The notes beneath the pieces were generated by a model. The model did not search any database, had not been told where the DNA came from, and worked only from the letters and a program-made list of their open reading frames with translations. From Glebionis coronaria (Eukaryota > Streptophyta > Magnoliopsida > Asterales > Asteraceae), in assembly GCA_025667525.1 (NCBI GenBank), contig CM046882.1:501836792-501900791 (forward strand): a stretch of 64,000 nucleotides of DNA, given 5' to 3'. The translations under genes were made by a program, and so were the position numbers. Shown here in pieces: positions 23,340 through 35,224 of this stretch; positions within the stretch are counted from its first letter, which is position 1; every line of letters starts with the position of its first letter.

Positions 23340-24354
23340 GAGACTATGAATGTTACCTTTGATGAACTCTCGGGTATGGCCTCTCAACATAGAAGTTCAC
23401 ATCCTGAGCTTCAAGGTCAGACTTTTGGACACGTAAGTTCAGGACTCGCGCTTCAATTTGCACCATCAACAATCTCATCGTTACAACCTTCAGAACGTGA
23501 CTTGGAAGTTTTATTTGGGCCAATCTATGATGAATATATGGAGGGTCCTTCGTCATTTGGTGTTCCTCAAAATGCCCCGGCTGCACCTGCTATGGTAGTT
23601 CCAGAACCACCAATTGCATCTACACCAACGACATCCGTTTTTGCACCATCTACGTCAACCTCAACCATATTGACTCCAAACATTCCAATCACTTCTCCGA
23701 CTGCTGACGCAACTCAACAACATTGTCAGCAAATTCCTAATCATGTTCATCTTCAGAATGAAATAGTTGCTAAAAATGCAAACAATGCGATGCTCAACGA
23801 ACATGAGTTTGTTAATCCATTTGCGGCTTCCACAAGTTCTACTCAGCCGTCAACACCATATGTGGATCCGTCGAGCTCGCATCAAGTTTCTCATTCACTT
23901 CCACATGAACACAAATGGACTAAGAATCATCCTTTGGTTCAAGTGATTGGAAATCTATCACGACCAGTCTCTACACGAAATCAGCTGCGTAGTGATATAT
24001 GTATCTATGCACTATCTGTCAGCACAATGGAACCAGCAAGTGTGAAAGAAGCAATGACCGATGCATCATGGATTGAGTCTATGCAAGAAGAACTCATCAA
24101 TTCATCCGGCTTGATGTATGGGAGTTAGTACCACGACCGGACAATATTGATCCCCTTACACTGAAATGGTTATTCAAAAACAAGATGGATGAGGAGCAAA
24201 CGGTCATTAAGAACAAGACTTGGTTAGTCGTGAGAGGTTATAAACAACAGGAGGGAATTGATTTCGCAGAATCCTTCGCCCCGGTTGCTCGGATGGAAGC
24301 TATTAGGATTTTCTTGGCATACGCTACACACAAATCATTCACAGTGTATCAAAA
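23337..24354 (+). pseudogene. Integrase-RT linker and RT start of B
   Basis: 23337-24128 is a Ser/Thr/Pro-rich variable linker ending in the copia RT entry ([22 protein letters not shown]). After a break at about 24128 the next part of RT is readable in another frame ([36 protein letters not shown]) up to about 24354, where one more shift follows. The order and motifs are those of a normal copia pol; the breaks are decay. Confidence 0.75.
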
Positions 24355-24765
24355 ATGGACGTGAAGACGGCTTTCTTGCATGGACCGTTAAAAGAAGATG
24401 TGTATGTATGTCAACCTGAAGGTTTCATCAACACCGAACATCAAAGCCATGTCTACAAGTTGAAAAAGGCAATTTATGGTTTGAAACAAGAACCGAGAGC
24501 ATGGTACGACGAATTATCATCATTTCTTCTCCAAAATCACTTCAGCAAAGGAACCATTGATCCAACGTTGTTTATCAAGCACTACGACAACGACATCTTG
24601 GTGGCTCAGGTCTATGTAGATGATATTATATTTGGTTCTACTAACCCAAAATATTCCATATTATTTGTCGACCTTATGAAAAGTCGATTCAAAATGTCCA
24701 TGATGGGGGAAATGACGTTTTTTCTTGGTCTCCAAGTTCATCAATCCCCCCCTGGTATTTCATAA
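24355..24765 (+). pseudogene. Reverse transcriptase core of B
   Basis: Begins [17 protein letters not shown], the copia RT block containing the first catalytic Asp, followed by [20 protein letters not shown] and the polymerase box [13 protein letters not shown], with both Asp residues of YVDD present. It ends with a TAA at 24763-24765 after [11 protein letters not shown]. The domain is whole but cut off from both neighbours. Confidence 0.85.
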
Positions 24766-24779
24766 ATCAGTCCAAGTAT

Positions 24780-25574
24780 GTGCTTGAGATTCTAACAAAA
24801 TTTGGTATGGATAACTGTGATCCTATTGGTACTCCAATGAACACTAAACACAAGCTTGATTTGGATAAGAAAGGGACATTTGTAGATGCTACAAAATACC
24901 GAAGTATGATCGGGTCTCTTATGTACTTAACCTCAAGCAGACCGGACATTGTGCATGCTACTTGTTTATGTGCTCGGTACCAGGCTAAGCCAACTGAGAA
25001 GCACCTCAAGGAGGTTAAAAGGATCTTTCATTATCTCCGGGGAACCATTCACATGGGTCTCTGGTATACGAAGGATTCGGGTTTTAATCTCACTGGTTTT
25101 TCAGATGCCGACCATGCAGGGTGTCATGACACATTCAAGAGCACTTCTGGTGGAGCACAATTCTTAGGCGAGAAGCTAGTGAGCTGGTCCTCAAGAAAAC
25201 AAGACTGTACGACGCTGTTTACCGCAGAAGCAGAATATGTGTCTCTATCCGTGTGTAGTGCTCAAGTCCTTTGGATGAGAACACAACTTCACTTTAACAA
25301 AGTTCCTATTTATTTTGATTCATAATCAGCCATAGCCATATCCTGCAACCCGGTCCAACACTCCAAGACCAAGCACATAGCTGTCCGATTCCATTTCATA
25401 AAGGAGCATGTGGAAAGAGGAACGATCGAACTGTACTTTGTCAAGACGGACTACCAACTAGCCGACATCTTCACCAAAGCTCTTTCTCAAGAAAGATTTG
25501 AATTCTTGGTTCGTCGACTTGGTATGCGTAGTTTCACTCCAGATGAACTTGAACGTCTTGCACATTCGCAGTAA
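24780..25574 (+). pseudogene. RT connection and RNase H of B
   Basis: 24780-25325 is open with the copia connection (GTPMNTKHKLDLDKKG, YRSMIGSLMYLTSSRPDI) and RNase H motifs (FSDADHAGC, STSGG, LVSWSSRKQ, TAEAEYV). A TAA at 25323-25325 interrupts the tail. The same frame continues after it to the natural end at 25572-25574 through HSKTKHIAV and DIFTKALSQERFEFL. Confidence 0.82.
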
Positions 25575-27922
25575 CCTTGTATATATCTATCAGAAAATCA
25601 AAATAACAAAAATGTAAAACATATAAAAACAAAATAAAAATGAGAAAATCTTTCAAAAATACCAAAAATATTCTTCTTCGACATGTCTCTCAGCATCGAT
25701 AATATGGACGTACTTAGAAATGTTGTTCAATAACGACACGGGTACGTACATAAAGTTAGAATGAGAGTTCAAATGTTTTCAAAACATGTCTTTTCTATGT
25801 TTTCTCATAATGGCTTATAGTCACGTGTCAGACTATAACCCGGTCCATAAATAAAGGAAAGTCTTAGACTTATCCTCAATAACGAGAAATTCGTTTTTCT
25901 CGGTCATGAGCTTTTATCAAAACATTCAAAGTTTTAAGCTCATGAACATAATTTTCTCGAACTTTTGAGCACAATTTTTCAAAGTATTTCAAAATTGTGT
26001 GCTCATATACTCCTCTAATTTTAATTAGAATTTCTTTTCGAGGGGGTGTACAAACTTTCATGCAACATTATTCTCTCCATGTTTCATCACTAGTTTCACA
26101 AAATTTCAATGTTATGCAATTTTTGAGGGAGAGAATAGTGATTAAAATGTGTTATCTTGGATAAGATCTTTGATATAAGTGCTTTCTCTTCCTAATATGT
26201 GCAAAAACCTTTCCTTTTATGATGCACATATGTAGGGGGAGCGTTTTGGTGATACAAAAAACCTTCAAGGTGTAAACACTGATTTCATCAACACCTTGAT
26301 TGCTTTTTCAACAAGTTTTTTTCTGGTTACGATATATATACCTTCAACACAATTATTCACGACAATATTGGTGTCAAAAGGTGGTTAGGTATTCATCCTA
26401 TGATCCTACCAGAACCGGAGGGATCTTCCCATGGACAATCCATTAGATATTAGAAGTCCTTAGGAAAGATAGAGTAGTTGAGTGTACGGGAATAATGTCG
26501 ACTAATGACTTAAGCTAGCACTGGAACAATCACAAAAAAGTGCTAGTTATGACGTCATGGTAAGCATTTAAGGGGTTGAAGAATGAAAAAGAAATGTAAG
26601 GATAAAGGGTGTAAAGAAATCAGCCCTCCATACAACTTAGGCAGAAATCGGGTCAATACATCTATTATCAGAATCACTTTGATGATTTCTGATACTGAAG
26701 ACAAAGCATCATGGACCCAGTGATACAATGCACAACCCTTCCTAGCCTACTCAAGCTTCTCTCAAAAGAAGTTTGTTTTATTGTCACGGAGTTCAACTCA
26801 TTTCTATCAACTTGCTCACTCCGAGATAGTTGATATTGAAAAGGTGGCAGTCTGCTCCAGCCTCCGATCACCAAATAAACGTGCACTTATAGAGTCTAGA
26901 GCCAACGAGATTCATCAGAAAAATCTCATTAGGACACTTATTCCATATATCAACTGTTGTTCATCATTAGAACACAAGTGATAATTCACAGAGTCCTACG
27001 CTCTATCCTTGTGGTATTGCTAGAACATTCAGAGTGATACTCTCTAGTATTCACAGTGATGAATGGAAATCCTTCCAATGTTAACATCAAACAGCACTGC
27101 GGTAGGTCATATGTAAGATTCACTTTGAATTGAACATATGCTAACTGGAAAGCAACAGTGGTTTGATTCTTAATTGATTCAAACTCGTTCTAGGTCTCGA
27201 CGCAATATCTTTATGATCTTGCCAGAACATTCAGAGTAATACTTTTCAGTATTTACAGTGACGAATGGAAATCCTTCCAATGTCATCATCAAACAGCAAT
27301 GCGGTAGGTAACTTGTGCGATTCTATATGAATCAAACTTGTGTCAACTGGAAAGCAACGATGGTTTGATTCTTAATTGATTCAAACTTGTTCCAGGAAAT
27401 TGAATTGACGACTTAATCAGCAGAATGGAACTGCATGATTCACTCCTTACTATGAACTATCTTTCGATATATTCAAGTATTGAGAACGGCTACCACAGCC
27501 GGAAACCCTGTCAAGGAAGTTCTTTGAACTTACCTAATCACAGTTTACAGTATTCGTACTGTATAACGGGAAACTGGAGGAATGTAAATGGTGACGTAAT
27601 CTCAAGTGTCGTGATTCAAGACCACATACTCAAGTAAATGAAGAAAGCTCAAGATCATCTAAAGACAAAGACTTCCGCTACTCTGATAATCAAAGGAGAT
27701 TGTTAACAAGCTTTCAATACAACACCAAATATGAGTATGTGGGGAAAGACACAAGAACGCAAGTTGGCAAAGTTTCAAGATCAAGGCAAGGCAAAGATCA
27801 AAGATCCAAGATCACAAGTCATGAAAGGAGCTATGAAAGAACTCTCAAGACAACGAGCTTCAAAGTCTGCAACATCAAAGAAGTGAAGTTACATATTACA
27901 TGACCACCCCTTAGGGGGAGAT
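25575..27922 (+). other. Post-pol non-coding region of element B
   Basis: 2.35 kb between the end of pol and the 3' LTR. I see no gene: the open frames here are at most 70 codons with no recognisable features. It contains a roughly 200-bp imperfect tandem duplication (27019-27400) and ends with the purine tract CCTTAGGGGGAGAT just before the LTR. Confidence 0.6.
27019..27400 (+). repeat. Imperfect 202-bp tandem duplication in B
   Basis: Two copies (27019-about 27195 and 27221-about 27400) share blocks such as GAACATTCAGAGT, GAATGGAAATCCTTCCAATG and CTTAATTGATTCAAACT in the same order, with an offset near 202 bp. Confidence 0.8.
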
Positions 27923-28285
27923 TGTTAGCCGTATTTAAAGTGATGGTCATATAATATACCATTGCGAAGCTCGTGAAAAATGTTATTTAATGATATCGAG
28001 AGTTCTTAGTTATTATTGTTCATGTAACGGGAATTAGTCCCGAACACACAAATGAGGAAGGCCTCCTAAACATTTACTCTTTAGTATAAAAGGCAAATTC
28101 CTCTCATTTGTGTAGTGGTGCTTTTCCATTTGATAGTTTTAGAGAGAGAAAGGTGTGTTTGTTTCTCTCACTAGGAAAAAACCAATCTTTGTATTTCTTT
28201 TCTTCATCTTAATCTAATCTTTCTTTGTTGGTTTAATCTTCATCATGTTATTCGTGTTTGGTTAGTAGTGTGTATAAGTCTTACA
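27923..28285 (+). repeat. 3' LTR of element B (363 bp)
   Basis: Same length as the 5' LTR with about 14 substitutions and no indels by hand alignment. Contains ATTGCGAAGC at 27961-27970. Confidence 0.93.
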
Positions 28286-29956
28286 AGCCTCATCTAACTT
28301 AGCCTGAATAACACCATTGGATCTCTCCAAGATGTCCCTTACCTTAATACTAGCATTTAGGTCATGAGTCAAAACATTGATTTGATCTATTAGGTCAAGC
28401 TCCATTTTCTTATATTCAGCCACATTCTTTTCAGTTTGAACAAGTGCAAGTTGATAGTTAGATAACTTGCATTTTTCATTAACAACATCTGATTTTAACT
28501 TTAAAATTTCTTTGTTAAGTTTTTCAGTGTTTAATCGACAACCTTTACTACAAAATGCATCATCATATACCTCATTGTCTGATGAAGATGAAGAATGTGC
28601 CATGAGAGCGTAGTGAATATGCTCCTCTTCCTTCTTTTCTGCAACCAGGGCTTTGTTCTCTTCCACATCTTTGGCCAAAAAGCTCCAATCCCAGCCAACA
28701 CCATCAATCTCTTGCATGGCAACCATAGCTTTTGTATCTTCAACCTTGACGATTTGGCTTGAAGGCTTTCCAGCATCAGATCTTCTTGGAGATCTGCACT
28801 CTCTCATAAAGTGACCCATTCTATGGCAATTGTAACACTCAACCTTGGATTTATCAAACCCAGTAGTGTCTTTAGCATTAAAGGTCATCTTCTTCCTGAA
28901 TCTCTTGTTCCATCTATTGTCCCTTATACTTGCAAGTGCCATATTCCAATTTATGTCCATCTCCTCCAAATACTCATCACTAATTTGCTCAAGGTCCTCA
29001 TATGTAATCACTGTACCATTGGGCAATGAAGCAATGTATGTACACACTGTATCTAGATCAATACCAGCAAGCTTAACTCTTGGTGAGTCAACATTGTATG
29101 TGTCAGCGTCTGAATGTGGGGCGCTGACAAAGCTTGATCCAACATTGACACAAGGTGATCCAGTAACGGGGTGCATGTATGACTCCCTTTGATCAAATTG
29201 ACCTTCACTGTGTGAGAAGAAGGCCATATTTCCATTGATAGATTTGCTTCCTTGATCCAAAAGGATTTCACTCTCTACAATCCTTAGTTTTTTGTAGACG
29301 TCATCAAAAGTGGAACTTTTGTGAGTATTATTAGCAATCATAGACCTTGCTTCAATCTTCCATGCATCACCAAGACTTTTGAGGAAAGTGGTGATGATAT
29401 CAGCATCATCATGTACTGTTCCCATAAATGACAACTTGCTTGTTATGTCAAGAAGTATGCTTCTCACCCCACTTAACTTTTCATTGGGAAGAGCTTTGAA
29501 CACAACATACTCATGCAAGAGTTGCTTCTTTTTCTCTGAGGCAGTATCATCATTACCACCATAAGTGACTTGAAGGGCTGCCCAAAGATCTTTGGCAGAC
29601 TCATAGCCTCTGTACTTGTGCTGATTGGCTTGTCCCAAAGAAAGTTTGAGGATGCTTAAAGTTTTTATGTCATTCCTTCTCTTTGCAATGTCCTCAGATG
29701 AGACAGCTCTCCCATCTTCAGGTTGTCCTTTTCGATCAGCTTCACTTGAGCCTGGAGTTGATCTCGCAGTAATAGCAGCTTGAATCTTGGCAGCCTTATC
29801 GAATGTGTTTCCATATTTAATAATTTCCCATAGGGTGTGGTCATGGATTTAAAGGTACTGCTCAAAATTGAACTTCCACAGCTCAAAGTTGTCTGGGTCT
29901 AGCATTGGGATCTTAATGTTATGGCTTGAGGAGGAGGTCAACTCTAGAGTAGACAT
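28286..29956 (-). pseudogene. gag of copia element D, right fragment
   Basis: ATG at 29956 (minus strand) begins with a Ser-rich start, then a TAA at 29849-29851 after FEQYL. The same frame then stays open from about 29848 to 28286. It shows the UBN2-type gag core (GQANQHKYRGYESAKDLW, EKKKQLLHEYVVFKALPNEK, DIITTFLKSLGDAWKIEA), the zinc knuckle CYNCHRMGHFMREC (about 28795-28835) and a C-terminal coiled coil (LNKEILKLKSDVVNEK). At 28285 element B interrupts the frame. Only one nonsense change is seen in this 1.67-kb part. Confidence 0.85.
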
Positions 29957-30045
29957 GTTGTCTGGATTTTAGGGTTCCTTGAAAATTAGGGTTTTTGGCG
30001 ATTTAAGTTTTTTTTTGTGTTCTTTAGATCAAAGTTCTTCAACAA

Positions 30046-30057
30046 GCTCTGATACCA
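30046..30057 (-). other. Primer binding site of D (Met tRNA)
   Basis: The minus strand reads TGGTATCAGAGC two bases after the LTR end GGGATCAACA. Confidence 0.85.
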
Positions 30058-30285
30058 CTTGTTGATCCCAAACTTAGATCGATTTAGCTTGTGTAAACGA
30101 GAGTAAATCAAGTTAAACACTTAGAGAAACTTTGTTGTATATAAAACAATTCAAGTATTATGCGGAATTAATACTTAAACAAGAACACACAAACAAGATA
30201 AACCAAACTTTCACAATGATTGATTAATCGAACTTGCGTACAATGAAAGTGTGAAAAACATATATTGAATTAAACCTAAAGGCCG

Positions 30286-30294
30286 CCTTTTATA
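30286..30294 (-). promoter_or_regulatory. TATA box in the LTR of D
   Basis: TATAAAAGG on the minus strand, about 258 bp into the LTR, pointing toward gag. Confidence 0.6.
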
Positions 30295-30411
30295 GATTAA
30301 GGAACCTTGTACAAGAGTCTACGTATCAGCTATTTTAGGTAAAGATAAACATAAGAAATACATTGTCAAACATATCTTTACTAGAAACATAAAACGTGTA
30401 GACTAAGTATC

Positions 30412-30530
30412 GTGTTAGTGCTTGACTTCTTCTTATCAACGTTTGACTTCTTCCTGTCAACGCTTGTCTTGACAATGCTTGATTTCTTCCTATCAACGTC
30501 CAATTTCCTCTTGTCAGCGTCCAAGTGTCT
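30412..30530 (-). repeat. Short tandem array in the LTR of D
   Basis: Four to five degenerate copies of a unit about 22 bp long, plus-strand form near GCTTGACTTCTTCCTGTCAAC. Confidence 0.75.
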
Positions 30531-30552
30531 TCGCTACATTTTATTCCCAACA

Positions 30553-31358
30553 CTTGGGGCACCAGACTTAAGCTCAGCACTGCCTTTCATCCTCAGACCG
30601 ACGGACAGTCGGAACGTACCATTCAGACATTAGAGGACATGCTGCGATCGTGTGCTCTAGAATGGTCAGGAAGCTGGGATGATTATATATTCCTAGTAGA
30701 ATTCTCATACAACAACAGCTGGCACGCTAGCATCAAGCGTTCTCCCTTTGAGATGTTGTATGGCAGAAAGTGTTGCGCCCCAATCTACTGGGATCAAGTG
30801 GGCGAACGACTACTTGAAGGTCCAGAGATGATTGAAGTGACCAATGAGAAGGTCGCTGTCGCCAAGGCAAAGCTTCAGGAAGCTCGTGCTCGTCAGAAGA
30901 GCTATGCTGATAAACGTCGTAGAGATGTATCTTTCAACATAGGTGACCACGTTTTCCTCAAGGTATCACCTACACGAGGAGTTAGACGTTTTGGAATCAG
31001 AGGGAAGCTCAGTCCTCGCTTCATCGGACCGTTCGACATCATAGAACGCGTTGGTGAAGTGTCATACCGTTTAGCGTTACCGCCTCAGCTATCACACGTT
31101 CACAACATGTTCCATGTGTCCTTACTCAGAGGATACAACTATCATCCAGTTCATGTTGTTTAGTATCCACTTGATCAGAGACAAGAGGATCTTTCATATG
31201 TCGAAGAACCCAAGAGAGTTCTTGAGCGACAAGATCGTGTCATGCGGAGGAAGACGATCCCTTTCGTCAAAATCCTCTGGAGGGATCATCCTGAGCGGGA
31301 AGCCACTTGGGAGACGGAGGAGTCTATACGGACTTCTTACCCTCATTTCCAGTTCTGA
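30553..31358 (+). pseudogene. Integrase C-half and chromodomain-like tail of E
   Basis: The frame begins at the D insertion point and runs open to a TAG at 31161-31163, then in the same frame to the TGA at 31356-31358. It contains HPQTDGQSERT with the catalytic Glu, NNSWHASIKRSPFEMLYGRK, the GPFDIIERV (GPY/F-type) box, and after the TAG a short chromodomain-like segment VKILWRDH...EATWE. One nonsense change in about 800 bp makes it better preserved than the matching part of element C (7959-8930). The N-terminal part lies beyond the nested elements, left of the window. Confidence 0.85.
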
Positions 31359-31429
31359 TTCAGGTATGTTTTCTTTCAGTTTACGTTTCTCCAATTCGAG
31401 GACGAATTGTTCTTTTAGAGGGGAAGAGT

Positions 31430-33982
31430 TGTAAAACCCGCATTAAAAACCTATGAACAGTACACGTGAACAGTAACTTACGAAAACACGATAAAATTTA
31501 AACTTTCCATTTATAATATTAACACACGTGTTACGACAATAAATAACGAACAATCATGAATATTATAAATGTGACACTATCACGAATACCAAAATCACGA
31601 ATAATAAATCACGAACACACACGTTAATTATTTAACACACGAAAAGCTACGGGTTTACCCTTGGTGGGCCCCTATGCCGCGGCTAGAACAAGAGAGAAGT
31701 CCCAAGTGGGCTTTTGGCCGAACACCACTTTTAATAAAACGTCAGAAGAATTGTTTTTTTCTCATATTTTAGGTTTTATAAAATTTTGTCCTCTCTTTCT
31801 TACTCTCTCTTGGTGCCGCCGGCTACAACAACAAAAAGGAGGAACCAGACGAATTTGTGATTGGTTTTGTGTTCGTGATCTTTCTCTTTTTCTTTCCACG
31901 CATTCGGTATAAATCAAACCTTTTTTTCAATTAATTCTTAATTAATTCATGTTATTATTTAATTAATCATCAAGAACAAGGATAAAACATGTAATAGATT
32001 AATTAAATCATGTTTTCGGGTTGGTTTGGCGTGTGGTTGGTTCGGCCGAGACACCGAGACCCCCAAAGGGGTGCTTGGCTTGTTTTTATTCACCACCACC
32101 GAGACCTTAAAGGTCTCGGCTTGGTTGGTTGTGGCTCGAACGCAGGCAAGAAACCCCGACCGAAGGTCGTGGTGTGTTTGTTGTGGCTTTCGGTTGAAGC
32201 CGAGGCACCACCGAGACCCCCATGGGGCTCGGTTGGTTTTGTTGTTCGGACCCGAGACCAATGGGACCCCGACTTCGAGTCGGGGTATGTTTACATGTTT
32301 AGTTGGTTTGAGTAGTGTCAACCGAGACCCCTCCAATGTCTTGGTGGGACTTTGTTATAGCTTATATGGTTCGGCTTGTATTAGAACACGGGCTCGGGGA
32401 TCTGGTTTTTACAAAAACTATTTTTATAAGTCATGTCATATTAAACTTTAGGTTAATTAATTTATTTAAATTAATTCATGCATAACCTAAGGTATTTATA
32501 CTTAGTCGTTTTAATTAAAACATGTATTTTAATTAAAATCATATAACGTATAGTTTAATTAAATTAACCAGTTATTTAATTATAAAACTATAAACATGAC
32601 TTGTATTGTACTAATTTAACTTCACTTATTAATTATAATTTAGCTTAATTCTAATTATGGAAACTTACTAATTTTAGGAATTTTCTATTTTTTGAAACTT
32701 TCTATTTATGGAAACCTGTTATTTTTAGAAAGTTACTTAGTATTACAATACAAGTATTATAATACACTAATACATGAATAATACACAATAGAACATCAGA
32801 ATAACTACAGAATACTCAGTAAAGCAGTAAAACATGACAGAATATATATAAAAAGCTAATAACACGCGGAACCAGTGAAACACATGTACATCAGACAACT
32901 CATACACGTCCATATTTCGTATGTAGTGTTATCCGTCAAGGCGGATTAGTCTTCATCGTTTCCGTTAGCTTCTACTGGACATAAGGTACGAATTTCCCGT
33001 CCTTCAGTAAGGACAATCTCTTCTTTCATTAGGATTTCCCGTATGCAGCCAACTGTTTTCCCCATTAGTTCAGATTAAATGCTTATGTTTTATTAGTTAC
33101 CTTAGCCATATACATACATGACCAGTTTCACCTAGTTATGGAGGTACCATAACCATGACACTAGAGGCACTAGTGTTATGACTTCACCACGGCGGAGTGA
33201 TAGCTCGTGGCGTCCCTTTTCAGTTATTTGGCCATTATATTATTATATTATCATGTGGGACGTATTGGTGCATTCTAGTTACATGTTTCAGTCAGGATTT
33301 CATGGTGAATGTGGTGTGTGCATTGCATCCTTCACAAGGAGCTGATCCCTCCTACCTACTTACCAGTTAATTAGAGGCACCCCCTCCAATTTGCATGACG
33401 AGGTCACCCCTCCAAGTATTCATGCACGTTGTTGACCTCATGACCTATATTGGATATTATGGTACATTAACTAATACAGATTTTCATAAGTAACATAAGC
33501 TATATTTTCAGAACTAAAACCAGTTAACATGACAGACAACTAGGTTTTCCAGGACTTATTCATTTCTGCTGTCATTCATGCTTTATATTCTTTATATGCT
33601 TCCGTATTCCATGTTTCCATGCTTTATTGTATATCCGTGCACTAAGCGTTATGCTCAGCCGTCTACTTTTCCATGTTCCCAACAGTAGGTACCCAAGGAC
33701 GTAAGTAGGATCTCCAGAGTATGTGCATTCGGATTTGAAGCTATCCGGCCTCTTTTACCTTATGCATTTATTCCTACTTTATCATACTTTACTTCTTTTG
33801 GACATTGTTTAGTCCTTTCCATTTACAGTACTTATATTGCTGGTGTGTGAGTTACTATACTACCGATGTTTGATTCCGGTATTTCTACTTATGGTCATGA
33901 ATGTTTAGACATTTACCTTGCATGCTTTGATGATACACCATAATATACTGTAGCATCCTATCCTGTTAAATGGGGTGTTACA
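31430..33982 (+). repeat. 3' LTR of element E (2.55 kb)
   Basis: Starts TGTAAAACCCGC, ends GGGGTGTTACA. Related to the LTRs of element C in reverse complement, but without the expanded 17-bp array. The GC-richer stretch at 32000-32400 gives open frames on both strands (up to 141 codons) that look like by-products of repeated GAGACCCC-type words; not called as genes. Confidence 0.85.
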
Positions 33983-34945
33983 ATTCATCACACCGAGAGT
34001 CTCGAGAGGAAATGTTTTGGTGATTTCCTTGTTCTCGAACTCATTCTTGTGAGGATCTTCTAAACGAGAGAGATGATCGGCCGCAAGATTCTCGGCTCCT
34101 TTTTTGTCAAGTATGGTGACATCAAATTCTTGGAAGAGGAGAATCCAACGGAGTAATCTCGGCTTAGCATCAAGCTTAAAGAAGAGGTACTTGATAACCG
34201 AATGATCCGTATACACGATGCTTTTCGTCAAAACGAGATAAGGTCGGAACTTCTCAAAAGCATACACCACTGCAAATAGTTCTTTTTCCGTTGTAGTGTA
34301 TTTCATTTGAGCCTCGGTCATCGTCTTGCTAGCATAATGGATAGGCAAGAAGTGTTTTGCATGATGTTGCCCTAAAACGGCCCCAATTGCATAATCACTT
34401 GCATCGCACATGATTTCAAAGGGTAATTCCCAATTAGGAGCAACAAGAATGGGAGCTTCGGTAAGTTTCCTCTTAAGAGTTTCGAAAGCTCGAACACAAT
34501 CCTCATTTAAGTTAAAAGGAGCATCCTTCTCGAGAAGGTGTGTCATAGGTCGAGTAATTTTCGAAAAGTCTTTGATGAAATGACGATAAAAGCCCGCGTG
34601 GCCTAGGAAACTCCTAACTCCCTTAACGGTTTTGGGATGAGGTAATTTGGCGATGACGTCTATCTTAGCTTTATCTACCTCAATCCTCGCTTTCGAGACC
34701 TTGTGCCCTAGGACGATTCCTTGTTTACACATAAAATGACATTTTCCCAATTAAGCACAAAGTTGGTTTCTTCACAACGTTTTAACATTCTCTCGAGATT
34801 GGATAAACACGACGTGAACGAATCACCAAACACCGAAAAGTCATCCATGAATACTTCCATCGACTTCTCGACCATATCATGAAAAATAGCCGTCATACAC
34901 CGTTGAAACGTTCCCAGTGTATTGCAGCGCGCTCGTTCTGCCACC
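33983..34945 (-). pseudogene. Element F: Athila-like RT/RNase H fragment
   Basis: On the minus strand: TFQRCMTAIFHDMVEK and the polymerase box MEVFMDDFSVFG (about 34840-34870), then after a one-frame shift near 34745 [36 protein letters not shown], the RNase H block [47 protein letters not shown] and [11 protein letters not shown]. These are Ty3/gypsy RT and RNase H of the Athila type. E cuts it off at 33983. Upstream of about 34945 similarity is lost, so only a piece remains. Confidence 0.85.
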
Positions 34946-35224
34946 CCGCTTAAGAGTCTCGAAAGCCTCGAAGAGACTACCTCAAAAAGCGTGTCATTTT
35001 TTTTTAAAATATGGGCTTTTTTACCATGAGGTATTTGAGTAAAACAATTTTATTAATAAGCATTTTTCACGCATAAACATAGTGAGTACTCAACTACTCC
35101 CTTTGCAAAGTACTGTACACAACAGTAAATTAGTCATCTTCAATGCCCAACTGCTGCACACACCCTTTACAAAGTACAAAATTAACCATCTTCAATTTCC
35201 ACTCATCTTAAAAGTCATACTCAC
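34946..35224. other. Unassigned, AT-rich
   Basis: No gene seen. Includes a run of T and a short stretch on the left that may still be degraded element F. Confidence 0.5.

Larger units (their letters stand above)
16488..28285 (+). mobile_element. Element B: complete copia retrotransposon, decayed
   Basis: Two LTRs of exactly 363 bp, primer binding site, long leader with a motif array, gag with a very long coiled-coil extension, protease, integrase, RT, RNase H and a 2.3-kb non-coding 3' region, 11.8 kb in all. It is flanked by GGCCT (16483-16487) and AGCCT (28286-28290), a 5-bp target duplication with one change. The LTRs differ at about 14 of 363 sites by hand count (about 4 %). Stops and shifts throughout mean it cannot encode its own proteins. 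Confidence 0.92.
28286..30552 (-). mobile_element. Element D: copia retrotransposon, 5' part
   Basis: On the minus strand: LTR 30552-30060, initiator-Met primer site 30057-30046, gag 29956-28286, then interrupted by B; the gag-pol frame resumes at 16487-16145 before element C. Inserted into the integrase of element E at 30552/30553; CTTGG (30553-30557) is one copy of the presumed target duplication. LTR ends match those of element A. Confidence 0.85.
30060..30552 (-). repeat. 5' LTR of element D (493 bp)
   Basis: Minus-strand ends TGTTGGGAAT...TTTGGGATCAACA. A TATAAAAGG box lies at 30294-30286. A short tandem array occupies 30412-30530. Interior sequence differs from the LTR of A apart from the ends, so it is a related but separate subfamily. 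Confidence 0.85.
30553..33982 (+). mobile_element. Element E: Tekay-like Ty3/gypsy, 3' end
   Basis: Integrase end, purine tract (31415-31429, TTTTAGAGGGGAAGAGT) and a 2.55-kb LTR. Related to element C in protein, purine tract and LTR. E is inserted in the Athila-like fragment F; ATTCA (33983-33987) is one side of the expected target duplication. Confidence 0.85.

Noticed and set aside
32010..32451. Overlapping open frames of 101-141 codons on both strands
   Set aside because: They fall in the GC-richer part of the LTR of E, made of repeated GAGACCCC words, with no protein-like pattern.
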